A stretch of DNA of 64,000 nucleotides, taken from positions 42,763,431 through 42,827,430 of the forward strand of contig OZ024882.1 in assembly GCA_964017185.1 (NCBI GenBank), written 5' to 3'. The DNA is from Rugalucina vietnamica. Lineage: Eukaryota > Mollusca > Bivalvia > Lucinida > Lucinidae. The notes beneath the pieces are model-generated. The model was not told where the DNA came from, did not search any database, and was given only the letters and a program-made list of their open reading frames with translations. Below, piece by piece: positions 44,068 through 55,869 of the stretch. How positions within the stretch are numbered: the stretch's first letter is position 1; the number at the start of each line of letters is the position of its first letter. The translations under genes were made by a program, and so were the position numbers.

Positions 44068-45715
44068 AAAACCAGAGGACCAATGGTCCTGTAAACGCTC
44101 ACCGGGGGTCCGAACCCCGCCCCCCTCTCCCGGAATCTGAAAAGTTTACCTAAGAAAGGTAATTTTGGGATTTTTTTTTTTTGGGGGGGGGGGGTTGGAC
44201 CCCCCCCCCCCCCTCGTCTGCGACAATATTTTACCATTCTGGTTGGACCCCCTCTCGTAAAAATGTCTGGATCCGCAAATCAAGGTCATCCAAGGGTCAT
44301 CATTTTATCAAATTATGATGGGCTGGAGTCATCGATGCTACATACCGATTTTCGTGAAAATCGGCCTGCCGGCTCTGGTGAAGAAGATTTTTGAGTGGTT
44401 TTAGCCATATGTGGGCGTGGCGGCCATCTTGGTCATGCAACTCAGATTTCACAAACAAACTTTCGTTCCCCCTACCCATAGATGCTCCACATAAAATTTC
44501 ACTTTGATTGGCCAAGCGGTTTCAGAGGTGAAGATTTTTTTTTATATTCAGTTTAACGTCTCTTTCAAGATAATTTCAGCTCATATGAAACGGGCAAATC
44601 AGTAGGTGGGGCGAAAACGGCAGAACCCCGAGAAAAACCACCTGGCACACCCGCAAACAGAACTTGGCTTGTCTCACATGTGGCCAGTGCGGGGCGCGAT
44701 CCTACACCAGAGACAGCGGTGAGATGATCGAGTGATTAAGAAACAGCGCTCTCAACCGCTAGACCACGGGGGCCGCCATGAAGATGATTTAAAAGTGTGT
44801 ATGAACAACAGACTGGTCAAGGTCAAGAGATGACCTTGACCTTAATTAGTAACATACTTACATCTACTCCATTAGTTGTCTGCGTCTGCCTTTTTTCAGG
44901 TCTCAGGCTGCAATCGTTTTCGAAATATCCATAGTTTTCACTTTTTCCCATGTATCAGCCTGTTTCCAAAATTAAGCTTGCCGTAAAACAGGTCAAGGTC
45001 ATCCCAGGGCCATCATTTTATCAAACTATAATGGGCTGGAGTCACTGATGGCGGCCATCTTTGTCATGTGACTCGGATTTCATGATCAAACTTTCGTTCC
45101 CCCTACCCATGGATGCTCCACATAAAATTTCAACTTGATTGGCCAAGCGGTTTCAGAGAGAAGATGTATGAAAAGTGTGTATGGAAAACAGACTGGCCAA
45201 GGTCAAGAGATGACCTTGACCTAATTTAATCACATACTTTTATCTACTCCATTAGTTGTCTGCATCTACCTCTTTTCAGGTCTCTGGCTGCAATCGTTTT
45301 AAAAAAATCAATCATAGTTTTCACTTTTTCCCATGTAAAAGCCTATGTTTCCAAAATTGACCTTGCCGTAAAATAGGTCAAGGTCATCCCAGGGTCATCA
45401 TTTTGCCAAACTTTGATGGGCTGGAGTCACTGATGGTAAATACCAAGTTTCGTGGGAATCGGCCCGCCGGTTCTGGAGAAGAAGATTTTTGAGTGGTTTT
45501 TACCATATATGGGCGTGGCGGCCATATTGGTCATGTGACATGGATTTCGCGATCAAACTTGAAATGCCGCTACACAAGGAGGCTCCACATAAAATTTCAA
45601 CTTGATTGGCCAAGTGGTTTCAGAGAAGAAGATTGTGGACGACGACGAAGACGGACGACGGATCATGGCCATCCTATCAGCTCTCCTTGTGAGCCTTCGG
45701 CTCAGGTGAGCTAAA
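44068..45715 (+). repeat. Family C repeat, copy 3
   Basis: Same start as 20548 (ACCAGAGGACCAATGGTCC) and end hairpin GAGCCTTCGGCTCAGGTGAG. Modules with GGTCAAGGTCATCCCAGG and GATTGGCCAAG(C/T)GGTTTCAG. Interrupted by a SINE at 44536-44778. Poly(T), poly(G) and poly(C) runs at 44172-44212. Confidence 0.82.
44536..44778 (-). mobile_element. tRNA-derived SINE, reverse, with 7-bp target duplication
   Basis: Nested in family C copy 3. TGAAGAT occurs at 44529-44535 and 44779-44785, with a T run (the SINE's A tail on the other strand) next to the first. The minus strand begins GGCCCCCGTGGTCTAGCGG and ends GAGACGTTAAACTGAA. This is one of the clearest insertions in the window. Confidence 0.93.
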
Positions 45716-46054
45716 AAAAGACTAGATGTTTTTTAGTTTTATTATCATTTATTTACTTGAAAATAACACTGTGTTAGTTTGAAGATTAATTATATTTATT
45801 TGAAGTCAACCAGACAAACAGCACGCATACTACAAGAGAATAAATGAGGATCATACAGAAAGCCTGTGGCTTGCAAAAATCATCTAAAATTCGTAATTAT
45901 CGCACTCGATATGGCTGAAATACTGTTGAAGGCCTACAAAACCTCAAATTATTAGTATGGCTATATGCATAATGTAGTTAGGATATCGCCCTTATGACAT
46001 GCAGATGGGTGTTGTATGGGATCAAAACGAAACATCAACCAAATAAACCCAACC
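45716..46054. other. No gene seen
   Basis: AT-rich spacer between family C and family G. Nothing recognised. Confidence 0.45.
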
Positions 46055-46880
46055 AAGCTTTCGAGTATCTGTTTGAAATACATGTATAAACATGCCAAAT
46101 GAATTATGTTCGCTCACGAGACAGCACGTGAAACTGTAGTTTTTACACCTTATATATATACATATGTCTGTACAGGTACACTATACTATTTGAGTTAGTG
46201 CCTTACGTCCGCGGAAAACATTTAAAGTCATTCAGGGTGGCTAACTTATCCTAGCCACATTAATCCTGTACAAGCCTTCAGAATATGAACATTTTTATGT
46301 CCCCAAGAAAGAAATATTGACATGAGGATCGCTCGAAGATCAGCTCTTCTACCAAAACAAATACGATCGAGCTGTCGATTTCAACAGGTTAAAAGTCAGC
46401 AAGAGAGAAACATTAATGTGAGGTGCCGTCTCGCACTTCAAATCCTTTACGATTTAAGTATTTTATGCACAAGGGCATTTCCTGATTCTTGCATTCGCCA
46501 ATAAATATAATCAGCTGATAATACATTTTTTTTTTATTTCCTTAGCTTTATTGTCACAGGGGAGACAAATAAAGAAAAGAAAAAAAAAGCGGTCCGACCA
46601 GAACTCGAACCCAGAACCTTTCGTTTTGAATCCTAGCTTGCTACCTACTGAGCTACAGAGATAGACGTCCTACACTATAACATTTATTGCATGTCTTATT
46701 TAATTCGTCTCCGTTGGGCTGTTGTAGTTTTGACTGTGTAATTCTTCATATTGCCCCTCGTCTTCGTCTCACATATGCCCTCACGAGTCGTCCCCCATCA
46801 CACAGAAAGTCGTAACCGCACGCACCAGCAGCATTTACGTTCAAAAGTGAAAAATGTCTAATACCCAATCATATAGTTTA
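46055..46880 (-). repeat. Family G repeat, right copy
   Basis: Inverted partner of 39630-40650, without the SINE. Similarity is high over CACGAGACAGCACGTGAAAC and GTTCAAAAGTGAAAAATGTC, lower in between. Confidence 0.85.
46596..46672 (-). ncRNA. tRNA-like segment within family G, reverse
   Basis: The minus strand has CTGTAGCTCAGTAGGTAGCA and GGTTCTGGGTTCGAGTTCTG, then CGGACCGC and a T8 run, which could act as a pol III stop. The cloverleaf is imperfect. Confidence 0.55.
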
Positions 46881-46978
46881 AAATAATGCTTAAATTACGA
46901 ATCCATCGCTTTTAGGTTTTCAGGGACTTTTCTCATCTTAAAAGCGAATAGTTCATTGTCTCGCTGTAGGTATAATTA

Positions 46979-47169
46979 TGAGCTTTCGCATAAAAAAATA
47001 TCCGCATTATGCGAAAACGCGAAAACTGCACAGCTGATCAGCGCCTTTGTTTTCACCACACGAATAGTACAATTCCTCCTCTACTCTACTTATATCCAAA
47101 GTTTCAAGCTTCTAGCTTTAGTCTGTAAATGTACAGCCTGATTTGTTGGTTTTCTCACGCACAGGCTCA
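46979..47169 (-). mobile_element. Family D MITE, reverse copy with TA flanks
   Basis: Ends TGAGCTTTCGCATAAAAAAA and GGTTTTCTCACGCACAGGCTCA, flanked by TA. One hairpin arm (CACAGCTGATCAGCGCC) remains, the other is lost. Confidence 0.88.
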
Positions 47170-47236
47170 TATGCAAAATTCTTTAGCTGTTAGTTGTTGC
47201 CCAATCGCTAAGGCTTGCAATCAGTTTTGTCGTATG

Positions 47237-47495
47237 CCTTTATGAAAACTTGCCCATGCAAATATACAAAGATCTTTTTCAAATGTAAAAAATGAAAATT
47301 TCTTCAGAAAAATTTTGATAATTTTCCTATTTTAATTTGCTCAAAACATAGATTGTCGGTACACGTTAGAACCGCCTCGCAATCTATGTTTTGAAGCAAG
47401 AATAAGAAAAATAGGTATACCCTTGAATACCCCAGTTTTGCTATATAAACGTGGGGTATAAGGGATATATATTGCGCGGACATGTTTTCCTGATG
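47237..47495 (+). mobile_element. Family B MITE, hairpin-deleted copy
   Basis: Ends ATGAAAACTTGCCCATGC and CGCGGACATGTTTTCCTGAT. The palindrome is collapsed: GAACCGCCTCG is followed directly by CAATCTATGTTTTG. Confidence 0.9.
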
Positions 47496-47607
47496 CGGTG
47501 TGATGTTGTATCTATCTGCCATCTTCGAAATTATGTTACTTCACTTTACATGATGGGTCGGAAATTATTGATTTTCCAAGTCACCAGCTAGTTTCAGAAG
47601 AACAATG

Positions 47608-47888
47608 CATTACGAAAGCTTGCCCATGCAATACACAGGATTTTTTTTTTTTTTTTTTTTTTTTCAAAAGAAAAAAAAATGAAAATTCCATCAGATATTT
47701 TCAATATTTTAGCTCAAAACATTCATTGTGGGTACACGTTAGAACCGCCTCGCGGTTCTAACGAGTACCCACAATGTTTGTTTTGGATCAAAAACAAGAA
47801 AATAAGGTTTACCCCCTCAAACCCCAGTTTTTGCTATATAAAAGTGGGGTTTGAGGGGGTATGTATTGCACGGACATGTTTTCCTGAT
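47608..47888 (+). mobile_element. Family B MITE, short-loop copy with poly(T)
   Basis: Starts CATTACGAAAGCTTGCCC and ends GGACATGTTTTCCTGATG. T23 at 47641-47663. Palindrome CACGTTAGAACCGCCTCG folds onto CGGTTCTAACGAG. Confidence 0.92.
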
Positions 47889-48832
47889 GAAATTCGATGT
47901 TACCATGTCCATGGCCTATCCGACAATGTCATTTTTTGTCCAAATTTACATTTTATAGCAAATTAGTTTTAGTTTTTACTCAAAGAATGTGATAATTTTA
48001 TCAAATAAATGTACTTTACGCACACGACTATTATTTTGACCATAAATACAAATATAATATGCTGAAAATTTATACCTTTTTAGCCACTAAATCATTTGAA
48101 AACAATAAATACAATAATATAATACAAACATACAGTAATTTATCCGGTTTCGAATCTTATCCAGTTCCGAATCAAGTGGTCGTATCGTCACAAACTACAC
48201 AGCAGCTGTTCAATTAAAAAACATATATTTTGTATGGTCATGAAATCTATCTTTTTCTCTTCCTCTGCACGAAGTCAGATTTTGAAAACTTATCTGCATG
48301 CTAAAAATAAATCTGTTCTTCGAGATGACCTGTCGAATTAGAATGTATATTGCACTTGTGTAATTATCCTCAAGGTGCAGGTTTCCGCAAAATGCATGAA
48401 CCTTGAACATTATTTTTTTACACTTTTGGTTCCAACATGCGTTCCAACATTAATTATAACACACCAGGAAAACTGAACTTCATTTATTGATTTTCTGTTG
48501 CGTAGGAGCTTGTTAATTTTAACTACCAATTTAGCTAGTTTCGGGTCAGTAAAAATTAATTGTGTCGACATAGTACATGTACTCGTAAATCTATTAATAT
48601 CGCAGTACACGTCTTAGCGCTAAACCTAAAGGAACTGAGGAGGGAGTGTTTAAATCTCAGTACTTTATTTGATGTGTGTATGTGTGTGTGTGCGTGCGTG
48701 CGTGCGTGTCGCCACAATACCACAGTCTTTCATTTGCAATGCAGTTTGTTTGAATTGATGCTTAACGTTATAGTCCACAGCTATGGTCATGTCAGGACTT
48801 TGCCCCCATTTTATGGGACTTGTGCCCAAAGT

Positions 48833-49015
48833 TCTCACCGCTGTGTCTAGTGTGGGTTCGAACCCCGCTCTGGCCATGTGAGACAAACCAAGTTCTGCTT
48901 GCGAGCGTGTCAGGTGGTTTTGTTTTTCTTGGGGTTCTCCCGTTTTAGTCCCACCTACTGATTGGCACGTCTCATATGAGCTGAAATAATCATGAAAGGG
49001 ACGTTAAACTGAATC
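48833..49015 (+). mobile_element. SINE, 5'-truncated
   Basis: Keeps box B (GTGGGTTCGAACCCC), the body GTCAGGTGGTTTTGTTTTTC and the tail GAGCTGAAATAATCATGAAA, then GGGACGTTAAACTGAATC. Followed by a G9 run. Head missing. Confidence 0.88.
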
Positions 49016-49183
49016 AAAAGGGGGGGGGGCAAGTTAGGATGCCCCGACATCCTAAACTAAACGTGCTTCAAATATATCCACACAACAAAGCCAAGAAGGA
49101 CAGACACTGGGTTCGATCCTGACGTTGAGCGCCGAGTTATGCGTTTTGGTCCTCATATAAGGAATCTAGCAACATCTCTCTTT

Positions 49184-49187
<4 letters not shown>

Positions 49188-49230
<43 letters not shown>
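49188..49230. repeat. (TC)n microsatellite
   Basis: About 21 uninterrupted TC units. Confidence 0.97.
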
Positions 49231-49233
<3 letters not shown>

Positions 49234-49350
49234 ATTATTCTATCTATTATTTTGATTTCTTCTTTTGACATAGTAGTCTAGTGAGTAGCTGTTTCCCAAA
49301 AAGTGGCTATGCATTTACCAAAACTTAACTAAATAAATGAATGCCAAACC

Positions 49351-49793
49351 CCCCACCCCGTTGCCGAGTGGTGAAGAGCTGATTTCATTAACGCGTTTAA
49401 TTCGATCGTCTCACCGCTGTGTTTGTTGTGATCTCATGTGAGACAAGTTCTGCTTGAAGATATGCCAGGGTTTTTTTTCCCTTTTTTCTCGGGGTTCGCC
49501 CGTTTTCACCACACCAACTGACTGAATCTGAATAGTTTACTGGTGACACGCCAAATGACATTATTTCACCAGGGGGTTCGGATGGGGGAAAAATTAGTCC
49601 CTTGAACGCACGAGTGAAGTGAACTTGGACACACGGTCATCAGACATTTCAGCAGAGGAGATAAGTGAATCAGGGAGGTCATTCCAGTCCCTGATAGTCT
49701 GTGGAAAGAAACTACTTTTGTACGCTTCTTTGCTAGCTGACTGGCTCGTCTCATATGAGCTAAATGATCTTAAAAGGGACAGAAACTGACCCA
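49351..49793 (+). mobile_element. SINE split by a LINE 3' end
   Basis: Head and body at 49351-49524 (TTGCCGAGTGGTGAAGAGC ... TTCACCACACCAACTGACTG), tail at 49737-49793 (CTCGTCTCATATGAGCTAAA). The gap is filled by 49525-49736. Confidence 0.85.
49525..49736 (-). pseudogene. LINE RT C-terminal end (CR1-like), inserted in SINE
   Basis: The minus strand encodes EAYKSSFFPQTIRDWNDLP, the SFFP-T-WN-LP signature at the end of CR1/L2-like LINE proteins, stopping at 49594. CTGACTG at 49518-49524 and 49737-49743 looks like a 7-bp target duplication. A severely 5'-truncated insertion. Confidence 0.85.
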
Positions 49794-50824
49794 AGATACA
49801 TAGATAAATAAATGAATGAATTTTAAGTGAGGGGGGGGGGGGCTGGAAGATGTTTCCGGGCCTGGATATTATTTTTCTCTCACGACGCGGTCCTGTCTTT
49901 TTATTGGTATATATTACAATACGTAAGATAGTAATACAGAATTTACTCTGCCCTAGATATGTTTTTCGGCCAAAATTGGATCCTTTTTTTCTTTTTTTTT
50001 TAAATCTTACAGCCCCCCCCCCACACTCCCCAATAATAAAAATCAAACGGTCGTTTCCTTACGCAGGTGATTCTTTGTGCAGTCGATCTGCATCGCGAAC
50101 AAAACATGCTGTCTGGATTTCTAGTCTAGTTGACATACTCCTGTTAGATATCTCTGTTTACGCAACATTAAAGCTGTGTTTGAAATTCAATGTTAATCAA
50201 ACAGGTGAAAGTTAAACTCATAAAACATCAACAACAAAACAAACAAACAAACCAACCAACAAACAAACGAAAATGAAAATAACCAATGCACAGTCCATGA
50301 TTACCAGCTCTTAACTGCAAAAATCTGGAACCAGTTACGCCATTATCGACTTAGAACATGTATTTGTTTTCGATTGACGCCAATATCCAGAACGTAAGTT
50401 ATACGTCGTATACATGTACACAGTTTTTTGACACTTTTTATATCTGAAATGGTAAACTGTGTGTAAGTCTTGTTTTATAAAGAAGTAATGAAGCTACAAA
50501 CTCAAAATCATAACGCAATAGCGCCAGAGAGTGTCTTGTTTAAAAATTATCGCAAGTGATTCGGAACTGGATAAATGATTCGGAACTGGATAAATTGGTG
50601 GTCTGCTTCAAAGCCATCGTGTGGCCCACAGAATATTCACAATTAATCAGACTAAAGTTCATTATTTAGAAGAGGGATTATACTTTCTAATGGTAAGGTC
50701 GAAACCTAGTTTGCTGTGAGCAATTATCTGGAAACCACTTCGAAAAAAAAGTGACCCGGAACTGGATAATTTACTGTATATTTCAAAATAGACAACGAGT
50801 ATATTTGATACAAATAGTTAGATA

Positions 50825-50960
50825 GAACTGATATAGCACTTTTTCAAAGCATGCATATCATTAGCATTTTGCAAATTCACTTTATGGTCACTGAAGTAGG
50901 TTTTCGCAAATATTTATGCGACCCATGTCTGAAATGAATGCATCTCAATCATGTCTATGA
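50825..50960. repeat. Family E repeat, copy 2
   Basis: Homologous to 6560-6690. Immediately right of the TA element. Confidence 0.65.
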
Positions 50961-52457
50961 TTTAGTGTTTTCTTTTATATATAATCAGCACCAAGAACTG
51001 TTTTGTTATTGAGATACATTAGCTGTTGGTTAATAAATCATCGACATCGCACACTATTTTTCTCATCAATCGTCTTACGTTAATATTTACTGAGCATTTT
51101 TTAAAGTTTGATTGACAAACAATGACACTTTTTGCATAGTAAACAGTGTGAAATTGACGCATTTCAGGAAACGTTACTTAGTACTTTAACCCATTGGTGG
51201 CGAGTTTAAGCTTGTCAATCATTATCAGGTAATGCCTTTTTTCATATCTAGGGGAGTTAGAAGTGAGGTTTAATTTTGATTTCATTTTTGATGAATTTCC
51301 TCAGACGGGACAACGCGGATCTGGGGCTATACTGATTGCCTATGTCCGACAACAGGTTTATAGTATATAGTTCAAGTCATTTTCAACCTTTTTGACAAAT
51401 AGACATACCCATCAATATCGTTTGGGTGAGTCCAATTTCATTTTAGGGTCTTCAGGTTTGATTTAAATTTAAATTTCATTTTTCGATGAAATTCCTTTAA
51501 GCAAACAGAATACACCCAGGTTGGACGCCGTAATTTGCGGATTCACATATTAGGCTATACTGTTTGCCATTCTCCCACGTCTTGAAGAATGTTTGCTTGG
51601 CATATTGATTTGTCTGCTTTTGGACAACATAACTGTAATATAAAAAAGTATTAGATAAACAGTGATCATGAACTAATAAAGTCAGTCGAATGCGTATACC
51701 CAAATGAGAACAAACTAAAGCTTAAGGTACTGATGCAAAGACAACATATTATTTTCCATGATAAAGCTTGGCATAATAGCCCGCCAGTATTTTTATATAA
51801 CTGAACGTTCCAAAGCGATAGTTATGTGGTGGTTCTTATTGTTTGATGTCTTGGTGTTGATTTTCTGTGCTGCTAGCACCGTATACACTGTATATGTTTT
51901 CATATTTTTGATGGGTAATTTAGTGGCCACCTACATGTATAGGGAAAATGGCTGCACATTCGGTTTACAAAATGTTTTCTTAGTACATGATTGTTAATTT
52001 ATTTTTATCCCACCTCGGTTTTTGGAGTGTTAATTTCTTATTGAGCCATATCCTGATTATTGACCACTTTTACTGTTTATAGCGAAATATTATTCAGAAT
52101 AACAGTAAACCAATAAGCAAGCTTTCATTCCGTTTCGTTTCGGTACCTCGTTCTACTTCTGCGAGACCGCTTAGCATTAGCTGCCTTTGAACTAAATGAT
52201 GTCGAACCGATTACGTATTTTGTAATCGACTGTAGCTGCATTATTTGGTGATAATTGTGTTTGAAATGTGTATATTAAGCAGGATATCTACAGATGCTTA
52301 GCATCAGTTTATCGGAAAAACCGCGGAAACAGAAAACAGATTCGGTTTTAATTTATTTCTACTTTCGGTTTGACGTAGTGCTCACATTATTAGTATTCTT
52401 TAACTCATATCTATTTGAGAATCTGTTTTTTTTATTTAATATATATACATGTATATA
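50961..52457. other. No supported gene; small family A fragment at 52003-52065
   Basis: A hydrophobic reading frame at 51758-51997 (+) has no recognisable family and no supporting splice context, so I do not call it. A reverse family A piece (CCACCTCGGTTTTTGGAGTG) lies near 52010. Confidence 0.5.
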
Positions 52458-53913
52458 CGAGGGACAGTCCAAAATAACGAACTTTTTCTGTAGCTTCAAC
52501 ATACGTAGATACATTTTTGAAAATGCATAGTGCGATAAATCAGAACATTCGTTTATCAAGATTAGATAAAACAATTACACATTTCCTTAGTATCGCAAAC
52601 ACGCCACGCCATTTTAAAACCATGGTGACGCATAGGCGGCGCACGCGAATTTTCTGTTGTGTCCTGTGTCATACGTGTCTCGATAAAACGTAAAATAGGC
52701 ATGCAAATAGCGCCAAACTTAGTCCAGTGAAAGCTTGGTGTTTAGGTAATGCTGTGCATAAGTTTCAACAAATTTGAGTCATGCATTTTTGAAATACTAA
52801 TATCAATTGTGCGCTTCTCTGCCTGCATTTAACGTTAAAAACGTCATCTCCAGACACAGTTTAAATCTATGCGATTATTAAACTTGCCGCAATTTTTGAA
52901 AGCGCCAACACAAAGACCAAAATAGCTAGATGCAGACAAAAATGGAACATTCAATGAATTTATCAGTTGTGTAAAAATATTCCCCTTGTGATTCTGATGA
53001 TAAAATCGCATAACAAAGTTGGAACAATAAACAAAACTAACGCGCGTCACTGGTGACGTGTAATGCGTAATGATGAGGCGATTTTGAAGCAATTTAAAGT
53101 TAGACTTTGTTTCGAGTTTTAGATATTGACGAAAAATATGTGAAGCACAGTCAAGGACCAAAAGTATTTCCACAACGTCAGAAACTCCATAGACTTACGT
53201 GTATGTTCATGTTTACAATAAAAATTATTCTGTCTCTCTTGGTCAACATATTTTCATGATTTTGGTGTCATGTGAAAGGTGAACGAATAAAGCAATAAAC
53301 AAGGTATTTTTAATCAATTCTGTGCATGCATTTTAAAGCTACCAATTTTTAAACAACACATGATATTTATTTTGACAATTTTTGGGCAACGTCACCATTG
53401 ACGTCAATGGGAAAGTGACATTTTCATAATTTCCTAAAATTTCAAACTGTTGTATATAGAAAATGCGACGTTGAAACCTTACCAAATCACTTTTGTTTAT
53501 TGCTTTATTTATTTAACCTTCAAATGACACCAAAATCACGCAAATGTGTTGAACAGAAGACGCAAGATAAATTTTCTTGCAAACATGAAAATATGTGTAA
53601 GTCCCTTGACTGTTCAAAACACAATAAGTAAGCAATCTTTTATCTATGGTACACGTTGAATAGATACCGCAAGCGCTGAGAAGGTGTTTAATTCAAAATG
53701 AATAAAAACGCCAACGACGTTACGAAATCAAACTGACATGCGCTGGTAGACCATGGTGACCTTTTTGTTTTGACTGTAGATTTTTAACGGGAAATTATTT
53801 TTGCCACAATATTCTAGACACATTCCGGTTTATGATCATGTTATTTTATAAGCATTTGATTGAGCTGTATAGAAGCTACAGCAAAAGTCTACGTTATTTT
53901 GGATCATCCCCCG
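52458..53913. mobile_element. Tc1/mariner-type non-autonomous element, 1,456 bp
   Basis: Ends CGAGGGACAGTCCAAAATAA and the complement of CGGGGGATGATCCAAAATAA. The similarity extends inwards to CTGTAGCTTC on both sides, so the inverted end is about 45 bp. TA at 52456-52457 and 53914-53915. No transposase frame. Contains a foldback at about 53150-53620. Confidence 0.88.
53150..53620. repeat. Foldback (inverted repeat, about 160-bp arms)
   Basis: The left arm (about 53195-53330) and the complement of the right arm (about 53470-53605) share ACTTAC, TTCATGTTT, CATGATTTTGGTGTCAT-like and AAAGCAATAAACAA words. The loop holds a 16-bp perfect palindrome at 53395-53410 centred on TGACGTCA. Confidence 0.85.
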
Positions 53914-54033
53914 TATTTATCTTTCGACGGATCAAGAAACAACTAAAGTATGATTTACAGTTTTTGGAATGTCCAGTTAAGCATACAGCACCTCACCGAA
54001 CGTCGCAACGTCTAATGCAGGTGTTTATCTAAG

Positions 54034-54058
54034 CTTTCTTTCTTTTTTCTTTCTTTTT

Positions 54059-54118
<60 letters not shown>

Positions 54119-54120
54119 TT
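54034..54120. repeat. (TTTC)n microsatellite
   Basis: About 20 TTTC units, with two T-rich interruptions at the left end. Confidence 0.97.
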
Positions 54121-54605
54121 TAGTCTGTCTGATCGGTTTCTTCTGATCAACATATATCCCCAATTATTATAACAAAAACGCACAAAGTTGTTTACAAAAA
54201 CAGAGGCATTTGATTAACTCATAAGACAGATTTGAGTGTAGCCGTTGATGTATGTATGTGTATGGTAATATTTTAGACAAAAAGTACGTTTTCGTGTGTC
54301 TACCATAAAAGTCACCCGTTTTGAAATCATTCAGGTGAAACACATGTGCAGTACAAATACATCAAGTATAGTCACCCTTTACCTCAATCATACATTGTCA
54401 GGTATGGGGGCCCTTTCTCAACAATGAAACCATCCTAGGGCTTAGCTAAGCCCTACCTAACAAAATAAAAAAAATAGGTATAACCAGAAATCTGATGGTC
54501 AGTCAGCATGGTCACTAGCGTATTACAACTGCAATTTATTTTAGGAGTGACTGCCAAGAACATAATCTAAACGCAGTATAACGGTAATTGGACATTGCCT
54601 GTTGT
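54121..54605. other. No gene seen
   Basis: Unclassified AT-rich sequence. Confidence 0.45.
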
Positions 54606-55478
54606 TGTAAATAGGTCAATCTGGGCAGGGGTGACTCATTAGTTTTTGGTCGACCGTCCTCCTAGTAGTTTACAGGTCTCTAAAAAACCTAAGAAAGGGT
54701 AGATGGGGCTCTTCAGCTGTGGCTAGTAATTTATCTAGGAAAAGGTTATAACAAAATGAAACCTGTATGTTTGGATATGCCTAGTCCAGATATGCAAAAA
54801 GGTACAAGTAGACAAAGATCAGGAAAAGGAGCAATCAGAAAAAGATTCCCCCTCCAAAAACCGAGATGGGAGAAAACTAAATTAACAATCACGTACTTAT
54901 ACCATGAAAACATATCGTAAGCCGAATGGGCAGCTATTTTCCCAATAAGTGGCCACTCAGTTACCTAAACTTAACTACAAATATGAAAACATACATAAGG
55001 CGCCAACAGCACAAAAAAAAATTATACACCAAAACATAAAACGAGAGAACCACCACAGAAGTATCGCCTTGGAATGATCATTAATATAAAATTACTGGCG
55101 GGCTTAAATCGATTTTACAGGTACCTAATCTCACCCTCAGCTTCTGCAGGGGTTAGTTCTTCGGTCCTCGTGGTGAATCTCTAACTAGTCAATGAATCAC
55201 CAAGAACAAACAGGTAAATCATGATAAACATCCTGATGAGTCAAAAAGGAGGACTCAACAGATTCAGTAAGCTGCCCGACGATGGAGATCCCTGAGCGCC
55301 AAATAACTTACTAACTCCGGAGCAAAAGAAAAGCACAAGTTGGACCCCGGTGGGCCAAGCAACAGACAAGACGCTCCGGCCCCAACCAACTAAAATGAAT
55401 AGCTCTAAGTCGGGGCCATCATAGAGTCTGACGCCCAACCTACCGGCGTGCAATTAAAGAAGGCAGCATAGTTATCAA
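54606..55478 (+). repeat. Family A interspersed repeat, second long copy
   Basis: Collinear with 12740-13595, through CAATTAAAGAAGGCAGCATA and GTTATCAA. The minus-strand frame 55241-55453 parallels that of the other copy (VAWPTGVQL, FFCSGVS and AQGSPSSGSLLNL shared). Confidence 0.87.
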
Positions 55479-55679
55479 CCTTGATTGGGTTAAAAACTAA
55501 GCATGCAGACTGTCGCATAACATTCAAGTTATAACCTATACGTCTGTAACGTGTAATGATTTTTCTGAACTGAAAAGAAAAATCATTCCTTCCTATAAGT
55601 TAAGACTGTTAAGAAATAATCTTATTCAACGGTTCGGAAAGCGATACAGCAACATGTTGTGGAACATGTGTAGCAACGA

Positions 55680-55862
55680 TAAGTGTCCATCAACGACTTC
55701 TGTTCACCATGAACAAAAGTCGTTGCGGCCGCAACGACTTCTGTCCACCAGACAGTAATCGTTGATTTTTCAACCGTTTCTGTCCATTGTAGACAGAAGT
55801 CGTTGCTGTGGTAGATATGATCTGCAGTGTCAACGATAACTGTCCATTTATGAAAAATCCAG
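55680..55862. repeat. Cluster of nested hairpins
   Basis: Successive copies of CAACGACTTCTGTC and its complement. 55717-55740 is a perfect 24-bp palindrome centred on GCGGCCGC. The words are those of the 210-bp satellite at 61870-64000. Confidence 0.9.
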
Positions 55863-55869
55863 AAACTTG

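Larger units (their letters stand above)
48133..50776. mobile_element. TA-flanked TIR element carrying nested SINEs and LINE end
   Basis: Ends CAGTAATTTATCCGG and the complement of CAGTAAATTATCCAG, with TA at 48131-48132 and 50777-50778. Subterminal copies of TTATCCAGTTCCGAATC follow the left end; two reverse copies lie at about 50558-50594, which might be an alternative right end. 2,644 bp, no transposase motif. TIR plus TA suggests a Tc1/mariner/pogo-type non-autonomous element. Confidence 0.75.

Noticed and set aside
51758-51997. Hydrophobic 79-codon frame that might be a membrane protein
   Set aside because: No homology recognised, no splice or promoter context; AT-rich DNA often gives hydrophobic frames.
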